NCBI GenBank assembly: GCA_963930645.1
Contig: OZ005661.1
Span: forward strand, 238,133,861-238,197,860
Length of the DNA: 64,000 nucleotides
Direction of reading: 5' to 3'
From: Salticus scenicus
Taxonomy: Eukaryota > Arthropoda > Arachnida > Araneae > Salticidae
Every line of letters starts with the position of its first letter. The stretch's first letter is position 1. Shown piece after piece: positions 1 through 11,508 of the stretch. A program made the translations under genes and the position numbers. The notes beneath the pieces are model-generated. The model saw nothing but the letters and a program-made list of their open reading frames with translations. It was not told where the DNA came from and did no database searches.

Positions 1-729
1 GTAGGTGTATAATTAATATATTATACATTTTTAGAAATGATAGATTCTATATTTTTCAATTATAGTAGATTTTTTAAACGGACACTTTCTTAAGATTATA
101 AAAACTTTAAATTTAAAAAGGCTGTTTCCGTTAAAAGTTTCCTATATTAAAACTCCATAGACGCCATATTTAAAAAGAAAATTGAAAGTATAAACATAGA
201 AGTACTTTAAATAAATGAACAAAATTTTGTGTATACATTATTAACATTATGTATTTTTGTTTGTAAATATTGGACTTTTATATAATAGTAAAGAAGTTGT
301 TGAAAAGTTAAGGTTAAAATTATTAAACTATCGTCATTGCAGGTCTACGGAGTAAAGAGTTAAAACATCACATGGCCATAACTTCTGAACAAAAAGACCT
401 AAAAAAAAAAATCTAGGTATCAAAATAAAGGAGGACGTTTACGGAACATAAAGAGACATGAATCGAAGCTGGCACTTACCCCTAACCGAAGTTATTACCC
501 GCTAAACATGGCGAATGAAAAACACGTCATTCTCAACGAACACACTCAGAACACTCTATGTATGTAATATAAGGAACGTAAATGAGAAACTTAATAATTT
601 GATTTATTGCATGAATTATATTTCCTTAAATGTCTATGCGAAGGTTTTCATATGCCAATAAAGGCAGATAAGTGAAGAATTGATTTTTATAAATCCGGAT
701 TATTTATTGTTTATTCTTGATTTTAGATT
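1..729. other. AT-rich flank, no gene seen
   Basis: No open frame of note and no recognised repeat. On the minus strand it holds the probable 3' end of the receptor pseudogene next door: TTTATT at 703-708 reads as a polyadenylation signal AATAAA about 22 bases past that gene's shifted stop codon, and another lies at 603-608. Confidence 0.5.
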
Positions 730-1969
730 TTACTTGAAACAGGTTACTTTCTGACTACAGTAAAACAACATTTCTCCAAAAAATAATAATATGGACAGAA
801 TATATCCTGCTAATAGTAATATAAATGCCGGAGCAAGATCCTTAACAGTTAAACTTCTCACACCTGTGTCTTCTTTATTCCAAATATTTAGACGACGAGG
901 GATATTATCCCAAAGATAATCGTCCCTAATGTTTGAAATAAAGACCAGAATCTACTATTTTATGAACAAACATGTCTATTAGACTTTTACAGCAAAAATC
1001 CTTATCGATGTACATTCCACTCAAAAATCCAAAAATGTGGTCATCTGAGATAATTTTGTTTCCAATAAACTCTTGTGGAACTGCTAGGTAATTAATTATA
1101 TGAGCAAGATTTTTATTTGTTGTTTCCTCAGTAAAGCGGCCAAAAACTCTATAATCGTAACTCAAACCATTTTTTAACAGGTCTCTTTTTATAACTTGAT
1201 AGTTTGTTTCTTTAGATGATGTTAGAGTTATAAAAGCAACATATTCGGGTTCGGCAATGCATTGATAGTCTCCATTTTCAACAGCTTTACTTAATTTCGA
1301 CCAATTGTCAACTATGTCGACAGAAGGAATTGCAAGGAATGAAAAAAACACGGAACTGTATATAAGTCCCAGAAACATAGCCCCTAAAATCATTGTGCGA
1401 TGTAGTATTTTTTGTGACATACACGAAGGTCTAAAATTAGAATTTTGCTTAAACAATACGGCAAAAATATGAAAAACAATTTTGCCCAACCCGTACCTAC
1501 ATTTAAAAACGATGTAAGATACTAATGTTAGCAGAATTAACACTGTAAAAAGAGTAATCCAAACAAATGATGAAAATGTTTTAAAAATTCCAAACATTTC
1601 AAATGATGGTTTTGGTTTTGTTATCATAAATGAAATGGTGTCCATAAGAGGTGGATAAGCATAATTTTCTAAGCGATCATGACGCACACGGAACTCTTGC
1701 TCTGTAATATCCATATGTCTCGAATTACGAAGATATAACTTCAGTGTCCCATTGGTTGTATCTAAATATTCATCTAGATAGCGAATAACATTCGCTTTTT
1801 CAAAGGATTTCGTAAATGTTGTAAGATAGTCTCTGAGAAGTAATAGATCTCTATACAGAGAATGTATTTTCAAAAGATTCATAAATTCTTCTCTAGAATA
1901 TTTTCCTCGTCTGTAATACACATCAGATGGGATAGGACAACCAATCGTGACTTCTTTATACTGCACCAT
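730..1969 (-). pseudogene. Ionotropic receptor (IR)-like chemoreceptor, one frameshift
   Basis: A ligand-gated ion channel of the divergent IR type, expected in the plasma membrane of sensory neurons. The first frame runs 347 codons from the ATG at 1969 and stops at 926-928. It has an S1 half-domain (to about residue 125), M1 (about 137-157), a pore loop (about 163-182), M3 (about 193-214) and most of S2, including the QCI and DFCC cysteines shared with the four other copies here. It stops at GLYFKH, where the paralogues continue with a linker and M4. Shifting by one base near 929-934 restores the alignment: the second frame runs to a TAA at 730-732 and contains the linker, LTVKDLAPAF and a hydrophobic M4. 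So one base is missing in an otherwise intact gene. It is either a young pseudogene or an assembly error. The start is chosen because the N-terminus aligns with its paralogues; it is the most divergent of the five. Confidence 0.82.
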
Positions 1970-3040
1970 AATTTAATTATAATATTTTTTTTTCAGAACT
2001 ATTCAATTCAAAATAAAATTAATAGTTACTTTTAATAATGTGCATACATTAAATCTGTAATCTTCAATCAAATAAAGATGATTTCCATTATATATATATA
2101 CAGAGAGAGAGAGAGAGTTTTTAAATTTAATGAGGATTTATTAATATATATACATATATTTGCTTCTTTACGGAAATATTTTTTTTGCGATATTTTTTAG
2201 TACAGCATAAATAAAATAACATTTAAATTATGCATTTGCACAATACGTTTTCCCTTTTCTAATTTTCTACATTTTCTCTCTCATTTATTTCAATTCGCTA
2301 TTACAAAAATAAATAGATGAATGAATAAGTTACAATTTAAAGTTTACAAAATAAATCACGTGATTTTCGTTTGTTTGTATTACGTTAAATCGTAAAGAAA
2401 TAAACTGTCAAATTAAAATTGCACTAAAAAATTATTGCTGGTTAGCTCTATTTAAAATTCCAATTTGAATTTGTTTATTATAATTTAACTGCTTTCTGAA
2501 ATTACATACAACGCCCTCACCAGTAGTTTTTTAAACGTGGTTCAAAGCAACAGTCGCTATACCAATGGATAGAAGTCGCTCGCTGATAATCATACGTGAA
2601 AAAAAAAAAAATCTGTCACCACAAAATGTCTCAAAATATTCTTCTTCTTTAAATAAAACACCATTCATTTATTTTTATTTTAGCATGAATCAAAAAGGTC
2701 GCAAACTTATGCAGTTTTAAAATAAATATTTTTGGTTGAACATTGATATGTATATAATTATCTGTATATCAGAATAATTTACAAGACTACTTTTTCTTCT
2801 AGGAGAGTCCGGTAAAATATATTCTAATAATTATCACAACGTATTTAACGTAACGTGTTACATCTGGTTTTTAAAACTTTAAATTGTTTAGATTTTGCAA
2901 CTAATGTACTATAAAATACAAATATTTAATTATTTAATTATTTGACTTTTTTTTTGCGTATATTTAATTTTTCAGTTTTTTCACTTATATATATTCTTTA
3001 ATAGTAAAAATTTTACCTATATTTCTATCAATTGTTCTAA
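1970..3040. other. AT-rich intergenic DNA
   Basis: No gene recognised. It holds short simple repeats: TA at about 2090-2100 followed by GA at about 2103-2117, and poly-A/poly-T tracts. No repeat family seen elsewhere in the window was recognised. Confidence 0.4.
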
Positions 3041-3149
3041 ACATACCGTTCAAAGCCGCAGGCTTGTCAACTCATCACTTCGCTGGGCGTTATTTTCTAA
3101 TGAGCAATTTTTTTAAAAACATGGTCTTTTTAAAAGAATCGTTATGAGT

Positions 3150-3815
3150 TACGCACGTAACGAACATTCTTAAATGAAATGTTAAAACACGGTTATTAGT
3201 TTAGTGTCTGGAACCCGTAAGCACGGTTATTAGTTTAGTGTCTGACACCCGTAAGCACGATAATGAAAAAAAAAAAACTATATATTTTTTAATAATATCA
3301 ATAGATATCGCATGTTTTCATAAACCTTTATAATAACATTTTTTGATTATTTAGTGAAATTGGATTTCTGTCCTCATGTCTTTGAGTCTTGGTGTCAGGC
3401 TGCGAAACAAGGTGCTGTCACTTTACTGAAGTGTGTTCATTAATATAAATTCAATTAAGCTTTCAAAATGAGAGGTTTCTGGAAAATTAAAATAATTTTC
3501 CGTGAAATTCAGAGACGATAGATTTTACTAAAACCCTGAACGATATTTTTATAGAAGTTGTCGATATTTTTGCTTATAGAGTGTAGTTCATGATGACAAA
3601 AGCACGAAAAGAACATTCTTAAATATGAAAGCACAGTTAACAGGCTGGTGCTTGACACTCATTAAAAAAGTCCAAAAAGCTATAATTTCTGGAAATAAAA
3701 TCAATACACATCATATATTTTCATAAAACTTTTTACTGGCATTTAATTATTTATCATTAATTGAAATTAGATTTTTGTCCTCGTGTCTTTGTGTTGGTGT
3801 CGGGCTGAGAAAAGT
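3150..3815 (+). repeat. Two-copy direct repeat with an inner 34-bp duplication
   Basis: A module of about 230-270 bp occurs twice, near 3151-3420 and 3592-3815. Both copies contain AACATTCTTAAAT, a GTGTCTGxxACCC-type motif, and then TGTCCTCxTGTCTTTG followed by TGGTGTCxGGCTG. Copy 1 also carries a local tandem duplication of about 34 bp (3188-3221 and 3222-3255) starting CACGGTTATTAGTTTAG. Non-coding, of unknown family. Confidence 0.6.
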
Positions 3816-3924
3816 ATTTGAAATTATACTTAATTTAAAATAAAACAGCATTGATTTTTATAGCTCGCTACCAATCACAAAAAATAAAATAAACAAACGT
3901 ATTAGAATTTCTCTATAGATTTTT

Positions 3925-3950
3925 TTGTGTGTGTGTGTGTGTGTGTCTGT
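3925..3950. repeat. (GT)n microsatellite
   Basis: A TG dinucleotide run of about 11 units. Confidence 0.85.
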
Positions 3951-4069
3951 ACGTTTTAGACTTTTTTTTCCTTACCTAGTTTTGTAATTTATCAGCAGTA
4001 CCAACTTCGCTGTGAATATAAAAAAAGTAATTTTAATAATTAACCTCACACTTTAATTTTGTCCATCTT

Positions 4070-4985
4070 TTTTAGCACTTTACAACAAGGTTGAAGAGTG
4101 TTAATAACTTCGGTTTGTCTGTCTGTCTGTCTGTCCACGCTCTAACTCCCGCAAATATTTATGGAATTTCTTGAAACTAATATATGTTATTCAAGTTCAC
4201 TATCGGATGTTTCCTATTGAAAATGGAGTTTATACCTTTACTGGTTTGTGTACAGGGACACCCGAAAGTATTTCAAAGCATTGTGTTCTATGAGAGGTAT
4301 TTCTATAAACCATATTTTCATATATTTACTGTACACATATCTTAATGAAATTAAAATACGTTATTCAAGTTCACTATTGGACGTTCCCTGTAGAAATTAG
4401 AGTAAATATCACCACTGGTTTATGTACAGGGACACTCAAAATTTTCCAAAGCATTGCGTTCTATGAGAGATATTTCTGTAAATTAAATTTTAATAACTTT
4501 ACTTTCCACGAAGTTTTATGAAATTGAAATATATTATTTGTGTGCACCAAAGAATGCTTTGCATACAGCATAGAATATAGCATAATTAGCATTAGATTTA
4601 CAGGGTGACACAAAAATAATCATTTATATTAAAAGCTATTAATAAAAACTTACTGGAATTGTACTTTCGTTTACATTAAGCGTTTTTAACACTTTCTAAC
4701 CTTTGTCAAGTGTGAATATGATTTCATTTTCTGTATATGTCCGTCTGTCTGTCTGTGCTTTAACTCCCGTAAATATTTATGGAATTTTTTAAAACTGATA
4801 TATGTTATTCAAGTTCACTATCGGGTGTTCCCTATTGAAAATGGAGTTCATACATCTACTGGTTTGTGTACAGAGGCACCCAAAAATATTCGAAAGCTTT
4901 GTGTTCTATGAGAGGAGTTTCTATAAACCATATTTTAATACCTTTACTATACTACTCTAAACTCCATGAACTGTGAATGTATTTT
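4070..4985 (+). repeat. ACAGGGACAC-type modular repeat, three units
   Basis: Three related units of about 175 bp centre on GTGTACAGGGACACCC near 4246 and its variants near 4424 and 4862. Each unit holds TTCAAGTTCACTATcGG, then the ACAGGG core, then GTGTTCTATGAGAG. Two leaders carry a CACTTT...AAGTGTG hairpin followed by GTCTGTCTGTCTGT, at about 4072-4136 and about 4690-4760. This leader-microsatellite-unit layout recurs in other elements here (5474, 19081, 36465). No protein is encoded. Confidence 0.65.
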
Positions 4986-5473
4986 ATCAGTTTTATTTAT
5001 AGATCCTCCTGGAAGATTTTTAAAATTTTATTGTTGAAATACGTCGAACGTTTTTCACCATGAAGTATGAGTTAGCAACAGCCATTTTAATCTGAGTAGC
5101 GCACCAAAAATATAAATAAATTATAAAATATTAAAAAAGGAAAAATAAAATTAAACCGAAATAGTAGTCACATAAATAATCTATTTTTATCTGAGTAGAT
5201 AATGTATATATATAATGCAGTTTTAAAAATAGAAAAATTATTTCAGCAAGAACGATATTAAACCTAAAGACAATTAAAAATGTAAACAGGATATGAAGAA
5301 TTCTTATAAATTAACGAAAAATTTATCCGATAAAAGTATTAGCAAAACAGGATTTCCCTTTTTATACAAGAAATTATTAAAAAAAAAATCCATTGCTAAT
5401 ATGGGGATTAAAATTCAAAAGCCGCTAAGGTTTGAGATTTAATAAAGTTGTGTAGCAGGATAATGTTTACTTA
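4986..5473. other. AT-rich intergenic DNA
   Basis: Nothing recognised beyond short A/T tracts. Confidence 0.4.
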
Positions 5474-6501
5474 TTACTTTCTCTTACCCATAAGGTACAG
5501 AAAGTATTGTTTTTGGGTCAAATTTTCGAACGCGAGTTTTTGTTATATTTACATTTTCTGAGGTTCCCTGAATACGAAAATCATGTTTTTAGCAAATGGT
5601 CTGTGTGTATGTCTGTGTGTATGTCTGTGTGTTTGTGTGTCTGTCTGTTATCAGCATATCTCAAAAACAAATTATGGCAGAAAGTTCAAACCTGGTATTC
5701 TAAATGTGTATCATATAAGGATGCTGCAGTAAGCTTTTCGTTAAGATCAAGAAAATGGTTCGTGTACAGGGACAATCAAGAGAATTCTAATACATTACAT
5801 CTATGGGGGAAATTGCAGGTAAGTAGAGTTTAACGTAACAGACTGCACTAAACCAAATGAAACGAATATATATTTTTTTATAATAGAGATAGTCAACAGG
5901 GAAAAAGAATGTGTATGTAGGAGCCTCGCCTACCCCTGGGGGGGAAGTCCCCCCTCGAGAGGAGTAAATTTTCATGATGGGTATCTTTCAAAAGAGCTCG
6001 CCAATACCTTTAAAACGAATGGTTGAACCATCGATCTGCGATAACTTAAAACAAAGTTATCGATTTTTTTTACTTTTAACGAAAAAAAAACGTTTTTTTT
6101 TTTTTTTTTTTTTTTAATATTGATAATAAAATGGGCTTTTTTTTTTTGGATATTTAGTGTTATACTACTTCTCTAATATGGAAATCCTCTGCATTATCAT
6201 AAAAAATAATTTTTTTAAATAATTATTTTAATAATTTTTTTTTTTAAATAGAATTTTTTTTTAATAACCGAAATAAATTCTTTATAAATGTAGGTGCATT
6301 AATGAAACGGTGGGTTGAGGGGGGCTACTGCCCCCATCACACAGAACTAACTATCATATAAAACTCTTCCGAAGCCTAATTTGAATTGTTTAACACAAGT
6401 TTACATAACCTTTAATCGTTATCTTACCTCTTAATCTGCAACCTGTATTTATAGTATTAAATTTCAGGGTAAGAGAAAGTCGTGTGAGTGACACACCAGA
6501 T
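5474..6501 (+). mobile_element. Family A non-autonomous element, complete head and tail
   Basis: The head TTACTTTCTCTTACCC (5474) can fold with GAAAGTA at about 5510. It is followed by a conserved leader (TTTTGGGTCAAATTTTCGA, then TTATATTTACA), a TGTCTGTGTGTA microsatellite at about 5601-5650 and an ACAGGGAC core at 5767. The tail has GGGTAAGAGAAAG, the reverse complement of the head, at about 6467-6479. It then has a GTGTGA-type palindrome and ends ACCAGATTATT at about 6501. Relatives lie at 19081-20059 (+), in split form at 9313-14290 (-), and as heads near 35544, 36465, 44950 and 45550. The paired subterminal repeats, inner tandem units, microsatellite and terminal palindrome resemble non-autonomous Helentron/DINE-type elements, but that placement is inference. 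The long open frame over the leader is microsatellite-driven and not a gene. Confidence 0.6.
5876..6350 (-). repeat. Family B repeat, copy 1 (inside family A)
   Basis: Reverse-strand copy of a repeat also present at 20635-21400 and 55450-56162. Shared blocks are a CGATAACTTTGTTTTAA stretch followed by a GTTCAACCATTCGTTTTAA block, AAATTTACTCC followed by C-rich/G-rich palindromic DNA, GAGGCTCCTACA and TATCTCTATTATA. A second piece of the G-rich end lies in reverse at about 8125-8180. It interrupts the middle of the family A element around it. Confidence 0.6.
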
Positions 6502-8216
6502 TATTGTTGTATACTCCAATCACTTTTTTACATGCCAGTTTTTCATACAAAATACAAATAAATGAGCTTCTGTGCGCGACTGCACTTGCACGCTGTTTGG
6601 TATAAATATTAGATTAATACAAATTAACATTTAAATACGTAAATAAAAACAAAAATATGACTAATGGGAAATATAAAAACATTAGTTGGCGAAGGAAATT
6701 AGTTTATACATTTAGGCGCAATTTACAATTTCATTTCATACCATTTATTTATTTATTTATTTATTTATTTATTTTAGTTGTTTGAATAGTAGTTATTTTG
6801 GAGTCAGTTCTATTTTTTTACAAAAAGATTTTATTATAATATATATATATAATTTTGTAATAAACAATTTTTTATTACAAAGGATTAAGCCTTTTTCTCT
6901 GCATCCATTCCCTGCGCAAGCAATGAAAGTTATTTTACTGGCAAAATGAAAATAAAAGGACATTTCATTCACTTTCAGTGGAATTAGGCTTGACGACAAA
7001 CTTGGCGAGTGGGTGACAAAATTTGGTGAAAAATGGTAGGTTAGAGTTCCCGAAGCTTTGAAGATCTGCGAAACACGGGAGCATATAGAACTGCAGGTTT
7101 TTATGGGATTCTTGATGGAATCACCACAAGGATCAATCGCCAAAAGTTATAAATAGGAGTGAGTTGACTTCTGTGAAAGAGTATGCAGTCACTGTGATTC
7201 AGAGTTATTCAGAGACCTATTCTGATTAATTGCACTTTAGAGATTAATCTCTAAGTGACTGAACATTTTTTGTGAGCTAGCGAAGAATACTGTTCTGGAG
7301 TGTTTGATGTTATTTACTTTTCTCCTGTAGAACAAGTGACTGTTACTGTTCCAGGACATTCATCGAATAGTGACTTTTTCTGTTCGAGTAACAGCTTCAT
7401 CTGTTTAAAAAAATTTCGAAAAATTAACACTACTATTGGACTGTTTTCGAGAATATCCGTTTTAATAATAGTTTTATTGTACAGATTCGAGAAGTTCAAA
7501 AAATATTTGATATCTCCAAGAAGATCCCACATTAAAGTTCTGACGAAAATAGTCGCCATCGAAACATATTTGTTTAAACGTTTCAATTATTCAATTAAAA
7601 AAAAAATAAATACAGAGATCAGCGAAGCGAACAAAACCTGCTAGTATTTAATAAAACAAATAGACTTAATGTAGCAAATTACGATTCGCTCAAACAACAT
7701 TTTGTACTAATAAGCAAAAATCAAATAAAACAATTTTTTGGAGCTGAATGCATAGGTAATCTAATTTTATATTAGAAGAAAAGGTTTTTGGGATGATCCA
7801 GATATTTGTTAAGTTAACAGTTAGGCGAGATTTTTCAATATCGGATAATAGATGATCTAGGTAACAATTTTATCGTACAGCTAAAAGTTTATAGCAGTTC
7901 CACTATAAATTAGAATTATTATTATACAAGAGAAAAAAACTATGTTGGATTATTTCTATCAATATCTGTATTAATTATATATTATAAAAATCTTTTATTT
8001 AAATACCTAGTGGATCTGCAGATCAGGAGCCTCAACGTCCTATTTGCATCACGCGTTATTCAACAGGTCATTTTTATTTGTTCGTTATTATATAATGTAT
8101 ATATTGATTTGATTGACTTGCTACACAAACAGTTAGGTTCCTGAAGAGGGCTGCCGCCCCCTCAACCCCCCACTTCATCATTCTTTCTATACGTATCTGT
8201 ATATCATATATATGTA

Positions 8217-8250
<34 letters not shown>

Positions 8251-8330
8251 CATATATTCTTAGTAATTGACAGTCTTGTAATATTTTCCTGAAATTTATA
8301 AATATTTGTACCGAATTTCATGCAAAAAGA
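6502..8330. other. Intergenic DNA, possible promoter-like or solo-LTR segment
   Basis: Contains (TTTA)n at about 6743-6776 and (AT)n at about 8213-8262. Around 7144-7160 there is TTATAAATAGG, a TATA-box-like sequence, followed by about 480 bp of more mixed composition with opposing short open frames (7300-7644 and 7314-7586). These frames have no recognisable domain, and I do not call them genes. A solo LTR or an unrecognised first exon would both fit. The rest shows nothing. Confidence 0.3.
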
Positions 8331-8527
8331 TTACATAGCATATCGGAATTATTTTGTGTAACCCTGTAAACTAATTATTAACTAAGTAACCCTATAAACT
8401 AATCCCTGTAAATAAACTAATCCCTGTAATCCATGTATTTTGTGTAACCCTGTAAACTAACTATCAATTAAGTAATCCCTGTAAACTAATTATCAAACCC
8501 TGTAACTAATTATCAATTAATACACGC
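8331..8527. repeat. Short-unit degenerate tandem repeat
   Basis: About seven imperfect copies of a 20-35 bp unit based on CCCTGTAAACTAATTATC. It has no spacer structure and sits at the end of the longer tandem array that follows. Confidence 0.65.
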
Positions 8528-9262
8528 CTGACACTATACAACTATTTCTGTTGAGCTCATCAACCTGTTTACCAATCTACGAGTCAATCGAAGGATTTTT
8601 GCGGCCGCTATTGCGTTACGTACAAGTTCTTCCAATAGGCCGTAATGATACGAAACACTTTGACGTGTCCCTGTACACGAATGACAAATGGAATACACAC
8701 ATAACACTATACAACTGTTTCTGTTGAGGTCATTAACATGTGTACCAAATTGCAAGTGAAGAGTGTGTTTTTTGCGGCCGCTATCGCGGTACATACACAC
8801 TGTAAAAAAAATCCCGTAAGATTACGGGGAAAGCCCGGCAGCAGAGATTCCAGACAAAGCCCGTAAAAAAACATTGGTTTTACGGGCAAAATGTTTCTTA
8901 CAGGCATGTAACGTAATTTAATGTTATTATATACTTAATTTACGGTCTAAGCGTTTCTTTTAACGAGCTTTGTCTGGAATCTCTTCTGCCGGGCTTTCCC
9001 CGTAATCTTAGGGGATTTTTTTTTTTTTTTAAGTGCAGGTTTTTCCTATAGGCCGTAATGATAAGAAAATCTTTCGCATCTTCCTGTACTCGAACTACAA
9101 ATAGAAGGCACACCCAAAACTATACAGCTGATTTCGTGGGGATCATGAACATGTGTACCAAATTCCGAGTCTATAGCGTGAGTTTTGCGACCGCTATCGC
9201 GCGACAGACAGTCATACAGACGGAATCCAAAATCTTTTTGATTCTTAACAGAAGGCACTGAC
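8528..9262 (-). repeat. Tandem array, ~175-bp unit, family A type
   Basis: Two full units and one partial unit, with landmarks AGGCCGTAATGATA (8637 and about 9048), CCTGTACxCGAA, ACTATACAxCTG, ACATGTGTACCAAAT and a GCGGCCGCTATCGCG block. Spacing is about 175 bp once the inserted element at 8799-9034 is removed. On the minus strand the unit matches the unit of the 19325-19910 array in the same landmark order, so both belong to one family. Confidence 0.7.
8799..9034. mobile_element. MITE with ~60-bp terminal inverted repeats
   Basis: Starts CACTGTAAAAAAAATCCCG and ends with its complement in GGGGATTTTTTT...AAGTG. The inverted repeats continue through a GATTACGGGGAAAGCCCGGC block and AGATTCCAGACAAAGC. 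No coding content. It splits one unit of the tandem array, so it is younger than the array. It shares CACTGTAAAAAA ends with the element at 9406-9683; the superfamily is not determined. Confidence 0.8.
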
Positions 9263-9312
9263 GTTTCGACAATTAAATAAAAAATATTATTTTACAAGAT
9301 ATTAATGAAAAT

Positions 9313-9405
9313 AATCTGGTGTGTGACTCACACGACTTTCTCTTCCCTTAAATTTAATGCTATAAATACTGATTGGAGATTAAGAAGTAAGATAACGAGT
9401 ACTGT
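9313..9405 (-). repeat. Family A tail, interrupted copy
   Basis: Reverse complement of the family A 3' end: AATCTGGTGTGTGACTCACA, then the subterminal ACTTTCTCTTCCC, then about 60 bp matching 6410-6465. The palindrome GTGTGAGTCACAC is perfect here. The rest of this copy appears displaced to 13801-14290 by the insertions between. Confidence 0.65.
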
Positions 9406-9683
9406 TACACTGTAAAAAATAGGTTCTTAAAAATAAGTATATATTGTCTCAAAATAGCCCCGAAACAATATATACTTAAATTTGAAAACCCATATACTCA
9501 TTTTTAAGTATATTGACATGCTCAAAAATGGAGTTGACCAATGAGAATCCCAATATCCCCATGTTTGACAAGTCAATGTACTCAAAAATGAGTACACGGG
9601 TTTTCAAATTTAAGTATATATTGTTTCGGAGCTATTTTGACACAATATATACTTATTTTTAAGAACCTATTTTTTACAGTGTA
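9406..9683. mobile_element. MITE with ~110-bp terminal inverted repeats and TA duplication
   Basis: Near-palindromic: the left arm CACTGTAAAAAATAGG onwards (9408) is repeated inverted up to CCTATTTTTTACAGTG (9681), through AATATATACTTA and TTTTCAAATTTAAG. A TA flanks both ends. The homologous family A copy at 5474-6501 shows the empty site (GTTATGTAAAC) with one TA, which supports a true insertion with a TA target duplication. No coding content. Confidence 0.85.
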
Positions 9684-9691
9684 TGTAAACC

Positions 9692-10379
9692 TGTAGAGAA
9701 TAAGACGCCATTATTCTCAATTGTAGATCTTAAATCCTAAAGATTAACTTAGATTAACTTAGATTAACTTAATTACGTAATGAGGAGAGCTCGAGACAAA
9801 GTTAACAAATAAATAACAAAGTTTATTTAGCAATCTATAGCAAGGAGGGCGTTGAGCTAACTCTAATTAAATAAGTGCCTTCAAGAAATAATTTTAACAA
9901 GACATAAATTAAAATATAACTGATCTCACCAACGCTGATCTTTTTGGCGACTGCTCACTGCTACTCGCAAACTATCCTCACTTCTGAGTGTCGAGCGGAT
10001 TCCCGATACACGACTGACTCTTTTCTTAATTTACTCCATAATACTACATCTCTCTACCATCATACGCGTGAAGCTATCACCATCAACATTACTCTTAACT
10101 CCACACTTGTCAGCTACCAATTCATCACCATTCCATTTCATTTTCCTTGCAATTCACTATCCTTCATTTTATACTCCATTCAACAACTCCCTTTCATTTC
10201 ATTTCAATCAAAACCTTATAAGATTACTTCTAAATCATCTAACACTGAGATCCTAATTATTTCACTGCTGCACCATGCCGACATAAAACTAACTCGACCA
10301 AGACTTTCGCCGAGTCACTGGCGATGAAGTAATTTAATCGTCTTAACTTTTGGTGACGGTCTATAGTCTCGACCTCACA
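9692..10379 (-). repeat. 3' LTR (688 bp)
   Basis: Minus-strand sequence begins TGTGAGGTCGAGAC at 10379, directly after the polypurine tract, and ends TTCTCTACA at 9692. Its last 146 bp are repeated at 13662-13800. The plus-strand open frame at 9944-10327 lies wholly inside it and is not a gene. Confidence 0.8.
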
Positions 10380-11508
10380 GTCCCCCTCCAAGAAAAAAAA
10401 TTTACTCGGGAAAATCCCCAACGGGTTTTAACGAGTAAATTTAAACACTAATAAATCTCATAGGAGTGAGTGCAGCCACAACTTAGTTTCTGAAATTTTA
10501 AAATAAGTTAGAAAAAAATTTAAAGTGTAATTTGCTGAGCAATGAATTGCTTACAGCTTAAAATACAATGGCGATTAAAAAAATTCCTAAGCGAAAAACT
10601 TTAAATAAATGGCGCTCCTTTACCCCGAGAAACTCCGGAAAAAAAAAAAAAAAAAAAACGCCTCAAATATGTTAGCTCAACGGATATACAGCGGGGCTTA
10701 CAACCATCTTTATGTTATTCCAGAAAGGAAAACTTAATTTTAAACTGGAGTTGTAGGAGGAAGAAGGTACAGGGGGTTTGCTTAAACATAACCAAGCAAC
10801 ATAAAGAAAATAGTTTATTGGAAAAAAAAATCTTGCAATCCTCTTTGAAGCAAGCCATCTTTCGAAACTTATGACGAGGAATTTCTTCATCCATAAGAGA
10901 GCCAGTCTAGGCTTAAAAACGTCAACTTAGGTCATCAAAAAAACGAGGCTTTCCATCTTTGGCTTACAGGAGAGTAGGACTGTGGACATCAGATTAGATT
11001 GGAAGGACTGGAAATTCCATTTGGAAAGTTTCTAAAATATAAAACTCTTTTTACTGTATAAATCAAAAAATAGACTTAAACTACAGTTGTAGTTAGATAA
11101 ACGAGACAAATTGTCTCTGAATACATAAAATAGTTTATATACAACAATTTTTCCTCCTGGGCTATAGCATACGAAAGACAAAAAATTAATTTGTTAGTGA
11201 TTTTAGTTAAAAGTTAAGCGTGATTTATGCATATAGCCAAAAAAAAATATTTCCCCACTCAAACACATACATATATATATATAGATAACTTTTAGATGAA
11301 TACAAAAGTTTTAACAATAAAAAATATTCATTTTATACACTTATCAAATTTCATTTTATATATGCAAATACAATATGTATAGAAATACGAAAAGGGGGGA
11401 GGATATTTACAAAGGCTAAAAAACATGTTTTATATTACCCGTTCTGCAGGTGATGGCTACAAAATAAAAGAACTTAGTATACATACATAAAATATATTAA
11501 GAGAGAAC

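Noticed and set aside
5507..5833. 108-codon plus-strand open frame
   Set aside because: Composed of the family A leader and a GTCTGTGTGTAT microsatellite; related copies are not open. Not a gene.
7300..7644. 114-codon plus frame and 90-codon minus frame on the same DNA
   Set aside because: No domain, opposing frames over the same stretch and AT-rich codons; described only as intergenic DNA.
8331..8527. CRISPR-like regular short repeat
   Set aside because: Units are imperfect, without unique spacers, and the DNA is clearly eukaryotic.
9944..10327. 127-codon plus-strand open frame
   Set aside because: Lies inside the minus-strand LTR (9692-10379) and has no domain.
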